The position numbers were made by a program, and so were the translations under genes. Shown here piece by piece: positions 24,740 through 36,260 of a stretch of DNA of 64,000 nucleotides. The notes under the pieces were generated by a model that was given only the letters and a program-made list of their open reading frames with translations, had not been told where the DNA came from and made no database searches. Where the stretch lies: contig CM066731.1 of NCBI GenBank assembly GCA_033961575.1, positions 83,535,501-83,599,500 of the forward strand, written 5' to 3'. Position 1 is the first letter of the stretch, and every line of letters begins with the position of its first letter. This DNA is from Aselliscus stoliczkanus (lineage: Eukaryota > Chordata > Mammalia > Chiroptera > Hipposideridae).

Positions 24740-26030
24740 TTTTTTACTACTGTACTTGTTATCTGTGTAACAAATTACTCCAAGATTTAGTGGCTTAAGA
24801 TAGCAATCAGCATTTATTATCACACACAGTTTCTCTGGGTCAGGAATTCAAGAGTAACTTAGCTAGATGATTCCAGCTTGGGGGTCCCTCACGAGACTAT
24901 AGTCAAGAAATAAGCCAGGGCTACAGTCTCTGAAGGTTTGAGGATCTGATTCCAAGATGGTTCACATACGAGATGTGACCAAACAATAAGGTGAATGTTT
25001 AAATAAAAAAATTTATTACAGTAAAAGACAAATTGCCATTAATCCCCCTCAAAATACTCCCCTTCGTTTTAAACACATTTATCCCATCGTTCTTGCCACC
25101 TTCTGAAGCAGTTCTGGAAGTCCTCTTTCATGAGTGTCTTTAGTTGTGCTGTCATGGCTGCCTTAATATCCTCAATCATTCTGACTTTGGGAAAGAGCCA
25201 GAAGTCACACAGTACCAGATCTGGTGAATAAGATGGATGAGGACACACCATAATGTTTTCATTTGACAGAAATTACTGTAGCAGAAGCAATGTGTGACAC
25301 AGAGCATTGTCATGATGGAGGATGAAACCGTTTGCCCATTTCATGTTAATGTGTTGTTGGTGATCCATGATTTATGGCACACATTAAAACACACCTTCTC
25401 TCAACCATAGCTCACACCTGACTGACTGCACTGAACAAGTTGAAACTTGTCACACACTGTTACTAAGATTCAGCACATTGCTTCCCATATTGAAGATCCC
25501 TGCCTTTCCATTGGATGGCACTCGGCAGCAGCATTCATTGTATTTTGTGATCATGACAGAAAGGTTCTGTGTCACACATCACTTCTGGTATGGCAATTTC
25601 TGTCAAATAAAAACATTATGGTGTGTCTAGGGGGAGTATTTTGAGAGGGATTAATGGCAATGTGCCTTTTACTGTAATAATTTTTTTATTATTTAAACAG
25701 TCACTGTTTAATCATACCTTGTATATGATTGAAAAGTCAGTACTGGCTGCTGGTAGGAAGCCCCAGTTCCTAGCTATAGAGACCACCTCCATAGAATTGT
25801 TTCAGTGTCCTCATGACATGGCAGCCAGATTCCCCTAGAGTGAGTGTTCAAAGAAAAAGCAAAGAGGAAGCTGCAATGCCTTTTTTGACCAAACTTTGGG
25901 AGTCACACTTGGCCATTTGCACAATGTTCTACTGGTTTATAGGTCAGCTCTATTCAATGTGGTAGGGACTCCACTAGGGCATGGATATCAAGAGGCAAGA
26001 CTCTTCATGGGCCTTCTTGGGTCCTATTTA
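24740..26030 (+). repeat. Old mammal-wide repeat, family 'X', copy 2, split by a mariner
   Basis: The left half (24740-24966: acaaattactccaagattta, tcaggaattcaagagtaact) and right half (25724-26030: ggctgctggtaggaagcccc, catgacatggcagccagatt) join into the same repeat seen at 7325. The mariner at 24969-25721 lies between them with TA on both sides, so it inserted after this repeat had settled. Confidence 0.65.
24969..25721 (-). mobile_element. mariner element with fold-back structure
   Basis: A TA lies on each side (24967-24968 and 25722-25723). The left end cgagatgtgaccaaaca and the reverse complement of the right end caaggtatgattaaaca are terminal inverted repeats. On the minus strand a transposase C-terminal frame (25251 to 25069) shows the YSPDL and CDFWLFPK motifs of mariner transposases (DD34D family; the Asp is in SPDL). 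Compared with the sister copy at 57546, both ends here derive from the 3' half of the element: 25560-25721 is a second, internally deleted 3' arm in inverted orientation. It cannot encode a full transposase. Confidence 0.85.
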
Positions 26031-26039
26031 TCACAGTTT

Positions 26040-26190
26040 CCCTTACAGTCCCTCTGCCTGAAATGTTTTTCCCCTAAATGTCAGCGTAGCTCATACCCTC
26101 ACTTCATCCAGGTCTCTGCTCAAAAGTCACCTTATCAGAGAAGCATTCCCTCAACTTTCCCAAAATGGCACCCTTTCCACCATTCTATTG
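26040..26190 (-). repeat. L2-like fragment
   Basis: 'tccctctgcctgaaatgttt', 'ccaggtctctgctcaaaagt' and 'agagaagcattccctcaact' are antisense L2 phrases. Confidence 0.65.
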
Positions 26191-26286
26191 GGTCTTTGGA
26201 AAAGTCATGATATATTTTGTCTATGTTTTTCAAAGGTCATTTATTTATATAAAGAACAAAGATCAATCAATGATATATCACCTGTT

Positions 26287-27551
26287 TTATTTGATAACCT
26301 TTTGCCATCTTTCAGTGAGCTTCATAATTCCTCGTTCATAGAAGGACCTGCCTTCATTAGCCAAAAACTGAACAAGGTGCTGATTTGTAGCCCACCTGAA
26401 TTGAACATTATTCCACACAAGGAGCTTTGAAGAGAGCCAAACAAGTGGAAGTCTGATGGCACAAGGTCAGGTGAGTATGGTGGGTATGACAACACATCTC
26501 ATCGCAGCTCCAATAATTTTTTTTTTTTTTTTTTTTTAGCTGAGCCATCCTGCCACCTGTTGGCAGCTCAACGGCAACTCAGCTCGGGCTGGCCTCAAAC
26601 CGCTGTTGCTCAGAGCTCAGCTTGCACTCTTGAGCGAGCTCTTAACCAACTGAGCCATTTGGCCGGCTCATTTTTTTTTTTTTTTGAGAGCAGTGTCACT
26701 GGCCCTCAGACATGGGACCCGAACCGGGGCCACCAGCCTCCCAAGCCAGCGCCCAACAACCGTGCCACTTGTCCGGCCCAGCTCCAATAATTTTTGATGG
26801 ATTATCAAATTTGTGTGTAGTCTCGTGTTGTCATGATGGAATGCAACTCCTTTTAAAATTAGCAAGCTCTGGTTGTTTCTGGATGATGGATTCATTCAAA
26901 ATGTCCAATTGCTGACAGTACACATTTGAATTGATTGTTTGATTCCTTGGTAGGAACTTGAAAAACACCACATCTTTAAAATCCTACTACACTGACAGCA
27001 TAACCTTCCTCTGATAAATATCTGCTTATGTCATTTGAGGGGAATCATCACATCAGGACCAAGACCACTTGAGCACCACATTGTTGTAAACAATCAACTT
27101 CTCATCACCATTTATCAGTCTCTTCAGAAAAGGATCGTTTTCCTCATGTTTAATGAGCATATTGCAGATATTTATACATGCCGTCAAATGAACTTCTCTG
27201 AGTTCCTGTGGAACCCAAATATCAAGCTTGCTTACATATCCCAGATTCTTCAGGTGGCCCTGAACACTTGAATGATGGATGTTCAATGTTTCTGCAGTCT
27301 CTCATGTCATGTAAAATGGGTTTGACTCGATCAATGCCTTTATTTTGTCATCATCAACCTCGGTGGGCCTCCCTGACCGAGAAGCATCACTTAGATCAAA
27401 ATCACCAGCATGGAATTTCATGAACCATCATTGGCACTGACATTCTTGTAGAGCATTGTCACCATAAACTTTTCACAAGCTTGACGCTCGTTCTTCCTTT
27501 ATGGAAGTAAAACAGTAAAATATGGCAAAAATGCACAGTTTGGTCTTCCAT
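26287..27551 (-). pseudogene. mariner transposase pseudogene
   Basis: This is the decayed coding part of the element above. Longest readable blocks: 27286-27053 (about 77 codons, including a DEK acidic motif) and the stretch near 26430-26287 encoding the C-terminal end. In between, the frame changes and is split by two nested SINEs. It was a nuclear DNA transposase; it is not functional now. Confidence 0.8.
26506..26795 (-). mobile_element. Two nested SINEs with a shared target duplication
   Basis: The target duplication agctccaataatttt sits at 26506-26520 and again at 26780-26794. Between the copies are two minus-strand tRNA-derived SINEs. 26669-26779 is a head-only SINE with an A-tail (T-run on this strand). 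26521-26668 is a second SINE (tail ending ggcaggatggctcagct then A-run) placed within or at the A-tail of the first. No separate duplication for the second SINE is obvious except the T-runs themselves. Confidence 0.85.
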
Positions 27552-27640
27552 CTTCAACTTGTTCTAAAATCTCCAAAACTCAACCAAATCACTCAATTTT
27601 TTTTTAGAATGAAGCTAGAACTGTCAGCTGTCAAATGACA

Positions 27641-28529
27641 TAGCAATAACATAGATGTGAATGACTCTAGTACTTCCAAAAATGAACTAGTGTCATCTGT
27701 TGCAAACATGAGTCATGACATTTCTGAAGACCCAATATCACTCTCCTCTTACCCTGTTTCATTTTTCCTTAGAGTACTTATAACATCCAACATGTTACAT
27801 AACGATTTGTTTACAGTCTATACCCTGCCACCTCCACCCCCACCACCATCAGTAAAATATAAGCATCATGAAAGGCCTGCCATGTTCCCTACTGGAACCC
27901 AGGAGGGGCTCAGTAAATAAATGAATAAAGCATGACATCACCTGACACTTCTGATACTTTTGTTAAACTTCTGTTCATATCACCAATGAACAAATTGATA
28001 ATTCCCTCCTTTGTGTCAATGCCCTAACTTTGAATCCTTCTAAAATTGGTGGATCTGGTTTTCTGAATGCTCTACTCTTGCCTTACAACCCTCCTAACCC
28101 AGCCTTATGAACCATTCTTGTCTGCCCTGCTCCTCCTAGTGCTTTCCCTTCTCAGTACTGCCCCCACTATCAAGACATCCCTCTTCCCTGGAGGCCTCAG
28201 CGTCCTTTCCCTGACACCCAGACTGTTCAGACTTCCTTATTCTGGTCTTCACCATCTAAAGTCCTAGGGAAAGGGATGACAACTAAGAAGCATATATGCC
28301 CCAAATCTTCCTCCCATACCCATGGCAAATATCTCTAAGAGATCAGGACATCTCTGACTATATCTGGGCCAATGAACTATCAATAGTTCGCTGGGGACAT
28401 AATTGGTATCTGTTGCTTAACACACTGTTAATTCTCATAGCAGTCACTGTGACAGTCAAATAATGGCGATACTTTGATGGGGGAGGGACAAATGAAACCT
28501 TAGAGGTAACATCTTCCTAAGTACCTACC
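27641..28529. other. Unassigned non-coding DNA
   Basis: Contains a short C-rich run near 27831-27846. No coding or repeat signature recognised. Confidence 0.5.
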
Positions 28530-28755
28530 ACATGCCAAGCATTGATCTTAAGCAATTGATGTGGATTATTGCTAAGATTTAATCTTAACAGCCATCTACA
28601 GGAAATTACTATGATTATATTCATTTTACAGATGAGGAAACTGGGGCTCAGAGAGGTAAATAACTTACACAGGATCACTTAGCTAAGAATTACTACAACT
28701 AGTCCAAATTCAGGCAACTGGTTCTAAAGTCTTATCTTCAACCATTCTATGATAT
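28530..28755 (-). repeat. MIR copy
   Basis: 'ctaccacatgccaagcattg', 'cattttacagatgaggaaac', 'tggggctcagagaggtaaat' and 'cacaggatcacttagctaag' give a nearly complete antisense MIR. Confidence 0.8.
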
Positions 28756-30465
28756 TGCCTTAAGGTCTTCAATGACCAAATGGCTTCATGGAGTCTTGGG
28801 AATAAATGTCTAGCTTTTAAGCATAAGAAGAGTTGCCAGGAAATGTTCTCTATCTGAAATTGCCCTTGGAGAACTCTCACTCACCCTGGTAAGAAATCCA
28901 ATTCACTTCTTACCATCTCTATTAACTTTTGATGGCTATATTTATGCCAGTACTGCTTGCTTGTACATCACCCTATTATTTCACTTTTCAGGCTGGCGTG
29001 CAAGTTTATGTTTTCTTATAGGTCTCCTTTGCTGCATCATGACTGCCTTGAAAGTGAAGTCCCATAACTTTCTCATGTCTTAATCCTCACACTTTAGCAA
29101 AGCATCTGGCCTATGATAAGTCAGGCAGATAGATAAATACTGTCTCTACTTCCATGATGTGCATTCCCAGGCTAATATACAAAACTAAGCACTTTAAAAA
29201 TAAGGTAAGTTGTACTTTGTTTATTAAATGGATAGCTATGGTCTTCAGCAGGGACTGTTATCACATCAGAGTGAAGAAGTTCAGCAAATGATTACTTTCT
29301 AGTAAGTGGAGCACTGAAATCTTCTATGGGAGTGCCCTTCATGAAAAGTCCTAGCCAGGAGAATTGAGTGTTAACATTCTAATTTTGTGCTAGCAAGGTA
29401 ATGAGACACTGAATTTAAATACCATTCGCCATGGCCACCCCAGCAGAGTTTCTGCTGGTTGCCTTCATTAAAGGAGGTTTGAGGAGTCTCTCTTTGGGAG
29501 CCCACAAAACATACTGCATGAAGAGCATTAACTTCCACTAGGCCATTCTAACCACAGAGCTCTGGGAGGCTCAAAAGTGCTCATGGCCTTTCCAGGAGAG
29601 CTGGATAGGCTCAGTAATGCAACAGGAAAGCTGTGAGAGTTACATTCTTTTAGAAAGTAGGAAAGTCTTCCAGACTTACTAGAAGAAGGTAGATGTAACA
29701 CATGTGGAATTAGTGCCGGCCTGCCCAGGAGGGTCATCAGGATGTATGATATAGTGTTCTTTAAGTTGATACCTATGTGGAATAAAAAATGCTGTGTCCT
29801 GGGGGATAAGAGCTGTGCTCTTCCATAAGGCCCTCCTTGTCTCAGGACCTTGGTGCCTTCATTTTAAAATGAAGGGATTGGAGCATGTGATCATCTTGCT
29901 CTCTTCCCTCTCAAATGTTCTACTGTCTGAATGACAATATCAAAATAAGGTATCAGGTTTTACTTGTTAGGTTTGGAAATAAAATTGGAAAATATCAACT
30001 CTATAACATGTTTAAAAAGACATATAACATTTTTGCTCGTTTTCTTTAACAATGGAAATGAGAGGAAACATCCCAATCTTAGTGAGGACCTATAGAATGG
30101 AAAGTCGGTCATTTCCCATGTCAGAGCTGTAATTCCAATTGTAGACCTTACCTCAGCTTTGCTATGGCCTGTTTGCATCTCTCTGCTCCAGGGTGTATGT
30201 TTGACTCACCTCTCTATATAGCCCTCATTGTACCTTGGACAGTGCTTGGCATAAGATCAGTGCTTAGTAGATGAGTAGTGAACTACATTGGATTGAATTG
30301 AAATCTACTCTGAAATATTTTTTCCTATCAGACACCCCATTGCATTTCAAATGGGCCCAAAATATTTTTACTAACATAAGCTGACTCTCAATCATGAGGT
30401 GGGTTAGATGGAAAAAGATGGAAAAGGCTCTGTTTCCCCAGAAATGTTTGGAGAAATGGAGCATT
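28756..30465. other. Mostly unassigned; possible L2 ends near 29050-29150 and 30190-30290
   Basis: The two sub-regions have the L2/MIR terminal flavour ('gcaaagcatctggcctatga', 'cagtgcttggcataagatca'). Nothing else recognised and no coding signal. Confidence 0.35.
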
Positions 30466-30483
30466 AAAAGTACCTAGTGGAAG

Positions 30484-30628
30484 GGCCAGCCTAGTGGCTC
30501 AGTTGGTTAAGAGCTTGCTCAAGAGTGCAAGCTGAGCTCTGAGCACCAGCAGTTCGATGCCCAGCCTGAGCTGAGCTGTCGCTAAGCTGCCAACAGGTGG
30601 CAGGATGGCTCAGCTAAAAAAAAAAAAA
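30484..30628 (+). mobile_element. tRNA-derived SINE (short type), full-length copy
   Basis: The head runs from gggccagcctagtggctcag with a pol III box A (tggctcagttggttaagag) and box B (cagttcgatgcc). The body continues to gccaacaggtggcaggatgg ctcagct, then an A-run. Target duplication: aaaagtacctagt at 30466-30478 and aaaagcacctagt at 30629-30641. It resembles the Rhin-type SINEs of horseshoe bats from memory. Confidence 0.85.
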
Positions 30629-30641
30629 AAAAGCACCTAGT

Positions 30642-30735
30642 TGCAGTGGATTGGGTGAGGGGTGTTGTCACCTTGTGAGGGGTGAAAAGTATAACTACTG
30701 CATTGTTCTGTACACCTGAAATTAATTTTAAAAAG
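30642..30735 (+). repeat. L1 3' end scrap
   Basis: 'ttgtcaccttgtgaggggtg', 'aactactgcattgttctgta' and 'cacctgaaattaattttaaa' are the last 90 bases of a young L1 3'UTR with a short A-rich tail. A third version of the flanking duplication (aaaagcaccta, 30736-30746) follows it. Confidence 0.75.
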
Positions 30736-30746
30736 AAAAGCACCTA

Positions 30747-32255
30747 ATTTAGTGGTAGAACAAAATAAAAAACGGTTCTGTCAGACTCTAAAATCTATGA
30801 TTTCTTTTACTATACTAAGTGGGATGCTCCTCTATAGTCATAGAAAGTCTGATGTTGTAAGTGCAAATGAAGTATAGAGAGGCAACTTAAAGATGCCCAT
30901 TGCTTGATAAATGCCTAATAAATGAGTTCTCCATTAAAATGTAGAAGGGCATTTGGCAATACCAAAATGATCTTGGAATCCGAATGGTCTTGGAATCCAA
31001 AAGAACTTTCTTGGCTGCCCCCAATGTGAATAAAATGGACTTGCCATCTCCTCTACACATATTCTACTCTTTCTTCAGTCTCCCTGGTGATACAGAGAAG
31101 GAGACCAGATGAACAGCCTTGCCAATAGCTATTTATCAGTAATGATGTTAGCATAATGACCTGCAAACTCTTTGTTGCTTTTTCTGTAAGGCTATGAGGC
31201 TATTAGTGGGCTGTAGATAAAGTCTTCATTAGGACATGATGAACAAAGCTGACTGTGGTATGCAAGTATGTGGTATAGAGATATGAAGATTCTAAAGCTA
31301 CAAGATCTGAACATCCTTGTTTGCACTGAAATTTGACCTAAAACAATGGTTTCCAACATTTTTAAAAGTTCCAATACCCTTTTTAAAATAAAATTGTAAT
31401 GGAAGCCCCAATATATGAATCAGATACGTACTAGCAAACCTGATTGAAACTAGTATGGGGAGCCTACGGTTCCAAGTCCTCATGTGTTCTCCCCCTCTAA
31501 GACAGGCTCAAGGCATTTCCTTGGAAATCTAGGTCTTCATAGAACGCAAAATGAAAATCTCTGGCCCAAAAGATATATACATCTCTAAAAGTACTTTTTT
31601 CCACATCAAGATATAAATTCCCTCTCGATTATTATAAAATTAGAGATGTACTTTGGGTAAAGAAATTTATATCAACATGGAAAAACATCATACTTAAGCA
31701 TAGACTAAGCCTTTTCAACATATTGAAAGAGGACAATGTGAACTATTTCTCAAAACTTTAATTATTGCAAAGAACCTGGGGATATTTTCTAGTGGCCAAC
31801 AGTCTGAGGGTCTGGGGGAGACAAAAAAATGTCAGCTTGGCTGACACATACACACAGGGCAGAGAGTCTCTTGGTGTTTAGCCATCTTTCTACCCAACAT
31901 TCAACAGGAGAACAGCATAGAAACCAATCTAGTAGAGTGTTGACAGAATTAATCAGGCTCCATTTGCCAGCTCTCTTTTGCTTCCTGGGCTAAGAAATTA
32001 GAAGTCTCTGGTTAAATCAGATACACTTTGAGATTTCCCCAGAAACACAGTTTTCCTGGGGAAATAAAGCTAATGAAAGAAGAAGTTAACTACGTTTGAT
32101 TTCCTCAAAGCCCACTGCCTGATTTTATGTGAAGCAATGGTTCAGTGACATTGCACTGCTCAGAGAAGACAGAGAAAAAACATTTGTAAATAAATCTAAA
32201 AATCAATGTACTAATTCCTTACATATGGATGACACTTGTGCAAATACCAAAACTT
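30747..32255. other. Mostly unassigned
   Basis: 31335-31450 (caatggtttccaacattttt) may be an old hAT fragment. The rest was not recognised and lacks coding features. Confidence 0.4.
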
Positions 32256-32450
32256 TTTCACAAATTATTTCAATTATTAGTAACAAATACCTAACATTTA
32301 TTAAATTTTATCTCTAATCCTCATGACAGGTGAATTAGATTTTATCCCTCAATTTCACAAAAGAGGAAGCTGAGCCAGAACAAGAATAGATGACAGGCTT
32401 CGATTTTGAATTCAGGACTTCGGCCTAAGCCCTCAGTCTGACTGCCTCTC
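32256..32450 (-). repeat. MIR fragment
   Basis: 'tacctaacatttattaaatt', 'aatcctcatgacaggtgaat', 'acaaaagaggaagctgagcc' follow the antisense MIR, strongly decayed. Confidence 0.55.
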
Positions 32451-32900
32451 CAGGCTGCTTTTCAAACCTCAGTCCTTCTTGGGCATGGTGCAATGTTATA
32501 AATTACCCTGAGAGCTGTGGATCTGGACTTATCCTAGACACATTCTCTGCAAACAAGGAACTAAAGAATTGTGTTGATTTGCAGAACTCAGAGTTGGCAG
32601 CCAGTATGATCCCTTCTCAGGGATGGGGAAGCTGGCAAGTTTAAGCTTTGGGCGTACTGGGGAATGATGGTCGTCGATGTAAGCATAGTTCAATTTTAGG
32701 TAATGATTCGGTGGACAGTGTTAATAATGGATTAGACAAGAAAGATACTAGAATCAGAAAAACCAGTAATGAGAAAGCTGGTGCAATAGTCCAGAAACTT
32801 TGAGTTCTGTGATTAAAGTAAAAGAAGTGGGGTTCAGGAGAAGGCAGATTCTGGAGACAGTTGAGAGGGTTAGGAACAGCAGGCAAAAGATGCAATTTCT

Positions 32901-33320
32901 GGGCCGGCTGAATGGCGCGTTGGTTAAGAGCTGGCTTGGGATGCCAGCGGTCCGGGTTCGGATCCCACATATGAGGGCCTGTGACACTTCCCTCTACAGC
33001 TAAGATGGTGAACAACAGCTCCACCTGGAGCTGGGCTACTGTGAGTCCCCAGAACGGCATAGCTGCAGCCCCTGCTGTAGGCTACAGTGAGTGGCTGGCA
33101 GCCGGTGTGAGCTGCCAAGTGCCGCTATAAGCCGCCGTCAACTGATCTGCCTCACCCGAGAAAAGCGCAATGATGATACCAACATGGGCCAATGAAGCAA
33201 TGTCCTCCACAACTGGACTGAAGAACAAAAGGACAGCAACTTGTCTGTTCTGCTTCCCCGGTTCCCCAATGCTGTTCCCCTCCTCCAATTCCCCAATAAA
33301 ATCTTTAAAAAAAAAAAAAA
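32901..33320 (+). mobile_element. Long composite tRNA-derived SINE, copy 2
   Basis: The head (32901-32985) has box A (tggcgcgttggttaagagc) and box B (cgggttcggatccca). It is followed by a GC-rich middle and a tail with 'ctccacaactggactgaaga' and 'cagcaacttgtctgttctg'. It ends in AATAAAATCTTT plus an A-run. Perfect target duplication aaaagatgcaatttc at 32885-32899 and 33318-33332. The AATAAA plus TCTTT end is the hallmark of so-called T+ SINEs: a polyadenylation signal beside a pol III terminator. Confidence 0.92.
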
Positions 33321-33689
33321 AGATGCAATTTCCTCAATGAGCTCCCACCTAGTGATACAGGTGAATGAGGAAATAGTTTCTGACAACACAGTGTGCTTCA
33401 ATGAGGTCAAGTACACAAAAGCACAAAGGAGGCACCCCTAAGTTGTTCTGGTGCTGAGGGGAGAAAAGCCAAGGAAGGTGCTCTGTCAGACGCAGTGCCT
33501 GAGCTCCAAGAGGCTGCATTGAAGGCCTGAGGCAATGGGGAGGTGAATATGGGAAGCCAACCAGGGCCAAATCACAGGATACCCATGAAGAAGCCTCTCT
33601 GTTATGCTAAAGGCAATAGAGAGGAGCTGAATGTCCTGTTATAGTTCACAGAGTTGGGAATCTATGGTCCGGAAAGGCTTAGCAGCTTG

Positions 33690-33860
33690 TCCAAGATGGC
33701 TGCTCTCAAACCTGGCCTCAATATGTGGTCCACACTCTTGCAGCATCAGCACCAGCTAGTTAGAAATGCAGACTCTCAGGCCCAGACCCATTGAATCAGA
33801 AACTAGTTTGAATTGGATTCCCCATGTGATTCATTGCTGCTCTAAAATATGTGAACTTTC
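33690..33860 (-). repeat. MER5-like hAT fragment
   Basis: 'gctctcaaacctggcctcaa', 'cagcaccagctagttagaaa', 'gcagactctcaggcccagac' and 'tgaatcagaaactagtttga' follow a MER5-type element. Orientation is uncertain because these elements are nearly palindromic. Confidence 0.6.
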
Positions 33861-34499
33861 CAGAATGCTAGTCCTCTGTCTGCTGTGATATATCTGTGTA
33901 TCTGGGCTTCTTGCAAGTCAAAGAGGCAAATGGATGGTGGGAGGGGATATGTGGTCTCACTTAGGGTGGCTGTCAACGCCTTCCACTGCAGGCTCCACCC
34001 CCACCCACCAAACAATTATCAGCTTCCAAGCAGGTGGACCCCAGCCCCCCAGATTGGCCCACTCGCGGTAGAATACACGTTTGATTAATCACTGTTTTCA
34101 GAGGCACCTCATCAATCATCACCTCCCAGCACCCAGCAGAAAGGGATCCTGGTAGATGAGCCCTCGTCACTGAGAAGGACTGAGGCTCCGGGTCTCCGAT
34201 AAGGTGAGCACGTGGAGTTGGGATGAAGAAGGTGGGGACTAAGGAGCATTAGGCATTCACCCTGGCTGCTCTGATTAGTAATTAAGTGACTCGTCTACTG
34301 GCGGACAGTCCTGCATGTTCCCCCAGGCATCTGTTAGTTCTTCGAAAACCACTACTGACAAAATGAGGTTTGCCCTTGGTACACAGATAATGAGACTGAG
34401 CTTGACAGGTGTGGCGCGATTAGAAAATTTCTACATGAAGCTCATTCTGCTAGCCACTCCACAGTAAACAGACTCATTAGGACTTGCAGGTCCCTGGAG
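33861..34499. other. Unassigned non-coding DNA
   Basis: GC-richer than what follows. No family or coding signal recognised. Confidence 0.45.
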
Positions 34500-35000
34500 G
34501 CAAAGCATGTTTGACATTATTAATTGGCTTTTCTGTATAAGGAGTCAAATAGATGAAAAGGTTTATCAAGCTGAAATAATTAATTTTGCCTGAATTCGCT
34601 GACAGTTCATTTCTCCTGTAAAAGACCATTTTAAGGTCCTTTTTTTTTTTTTTTCAAATTTCAAAGTTCAAAAGACATAATAGTGGCAAAAGTGAAGCTT
34701 TTTAGTAAATTATAATTAAAAGGAATTTAATTAACTTAGACCTGGGGAAGAGGAAAAAAAGGAATTGCTATCTGTGTCTATACAGAGGTCTAGATGGTTG
34801 AACATATCATGACTTAATAATGCATTAATTTTAATCTAATCAAAGTACAATAAAAGAGGTAATTATATGTTTAAAAATTACCAGGCTCCAATAGTGGGAT
34901 TTTTAAATACTTAATAGTTACCCAGCTTCTCGTTAGCAAAGTTATAATTGTTGTTCTTAGATTTCAGTTATTTGAAGATGGGGGCTTAAAGGCAAGAGGT
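34500..35000. promoter_or_regulatory. Candidate conserved enhancer-like DNA
   Basis: Repeat-free, AT-rich sequence with many homeodomain core motifs (TAATTA, ATTAAT, TTAATTA, taattaattt). Only one T-run (about 34640-34655) interrupts it. This composition recalls developmental enhancers in gene deserts. There is no direct proof of function; chance AT-richness is the alternative. Confidence 0.25.
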
Positions 35001-36095
35001 TAATTGAATAAATCATTGTAAGAACTCATGTTGAAGCCATGATCAACTACAAAGTTTGCATTCCCTGGCTGCAAAAGAGTTTTCTTCCCTTTTTTCTCTA
35101 TGTCTTTCTCTATCTCTAAAAATAACAAATTATTTCCAGCATTCCTTCATATGTGCTCCTGAATGCTCCCACGCCCACTCTTTGCCCCACAAAGTCAAAA
35201 TCCAATTCACATGAGACTGCAAAGTTTTCTCTCATCTTACAAAATTTACCACTTTCATCTCCAACAAAGCATTTTGTAGTTCCATAGCAAGACTTCCCAG
35301 CCTAAAACAATGGATGATAAAGAGAAAGTATTTCTCTCCTCACTGAGATTGGGTGGTTGGTGGAAAGAACTGTGATATCTCCAAGCAGTCATAAAAAAGA
35401 GGGATTATGATTTCTGGAAAGGCCAATGTTTCTGACCATTTCATTGATTAAAGACTGAGAGTCCTTAGAAATGCCTTAAAGATATAACTGTTTTGCAGCA
35501 AAGGAGCATCTTGCCACATAAACCAACATACTAATTTTGTAGTTCAAAGATGATCCAATATTTCCCAAGTCTCTCTGACCCTGATGGGGGAGGAGGATTG
35601 TATAGAGGAGTTATAGTGGTTCTTCCACACCCAGGAGTATGTCTTAGACCAGTTCCTCAGGACCTTCACCTCCTTCTAGCACAGCTTGGCTCAGGCAGCC
35701 TGAGCACTCTCCTCCAACCTCCCCCATCCCCTACTCCATCCCTGATGACTGGGCTCTGAAAACCCAAAGACAATGATGATTCTTTCCAGCTTTTCACTAG
35801 TGTTTTTCTAATCCAGAAATACCTGTTGGCTCTTTCCATTAAACAGCTGGGGTATTTATGGAGTCACCCTGTTTATTCTTCATCCTCAACTGGAGGCAAA
35901 AGTTTGGTTACCTGAGACTCATTTTTATCATTTCTTAAAGTAGGTTCTTGAAAATGTGACCTCATTCAAGTGAAAATAATCACAGAAAAAATTTACACTC
36001 TATTGCATTAATTTTGAAAAACACAAGGTCACTTCTGCCCTTTGCCAACACATCCTTAGGTGCACCTTTTGAGTGAAGAAGAAAGGAGTTGGGGT
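35001..36095. other. Unassigned non-coding DNA
   Basis: Nothing recognised; no coding signal. Confidence 0.5.
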
Positions 36096-36099
36096 GCAT

Positions 36100-36260
36100 A
36101 TTACAGCCATTTTACACACACCATCTCAATTCTCAGAACAAATAAATGAGGTTGTCCCCATACTAAAGATGAGAAAAACTGAGGCTCAGAGAGAGAAAGA
36201 GTTACCTAAGGTCACACACTTCAGTTGCAGAGCTTGTCTGCCTGACCTCAAGGCCCATGT
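36100..36260 (-). repeat. MIR fragment
   Basis: 'aagatgagaaaaactgaggc', 'tcagagagagaaagagttac' and 'ctaaggtcacacacttcagt' are the antisense MIR core. Confidence 0.75.

Larger units (their letters stand above)
26215..27640 (-). mobile_element. mariner element with broken transposase, outer limits approximate
   Basis: The minus strand carries a mariner-family transposase remnant from an ATG at 27551 to a stop at 26287. Removing the SINE at 26521-26779 leaves about 330 codons, close to the family's usual 340 or so. Recognisable parts include the N-terminal helix-turn-helix region (27053-27286 frame, with DIWVPQEL and an INGDEK motif holding a catalytic Asp) and a C-terminal GRSFYERG/ERWQK block. 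Several stops and frameshifts and the SINE disable it. Clear terminal inverted repeats were not found, so the ends are approximate. Mariner transposases cut and paste DNA at TA sites. Confidence 0.85.
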
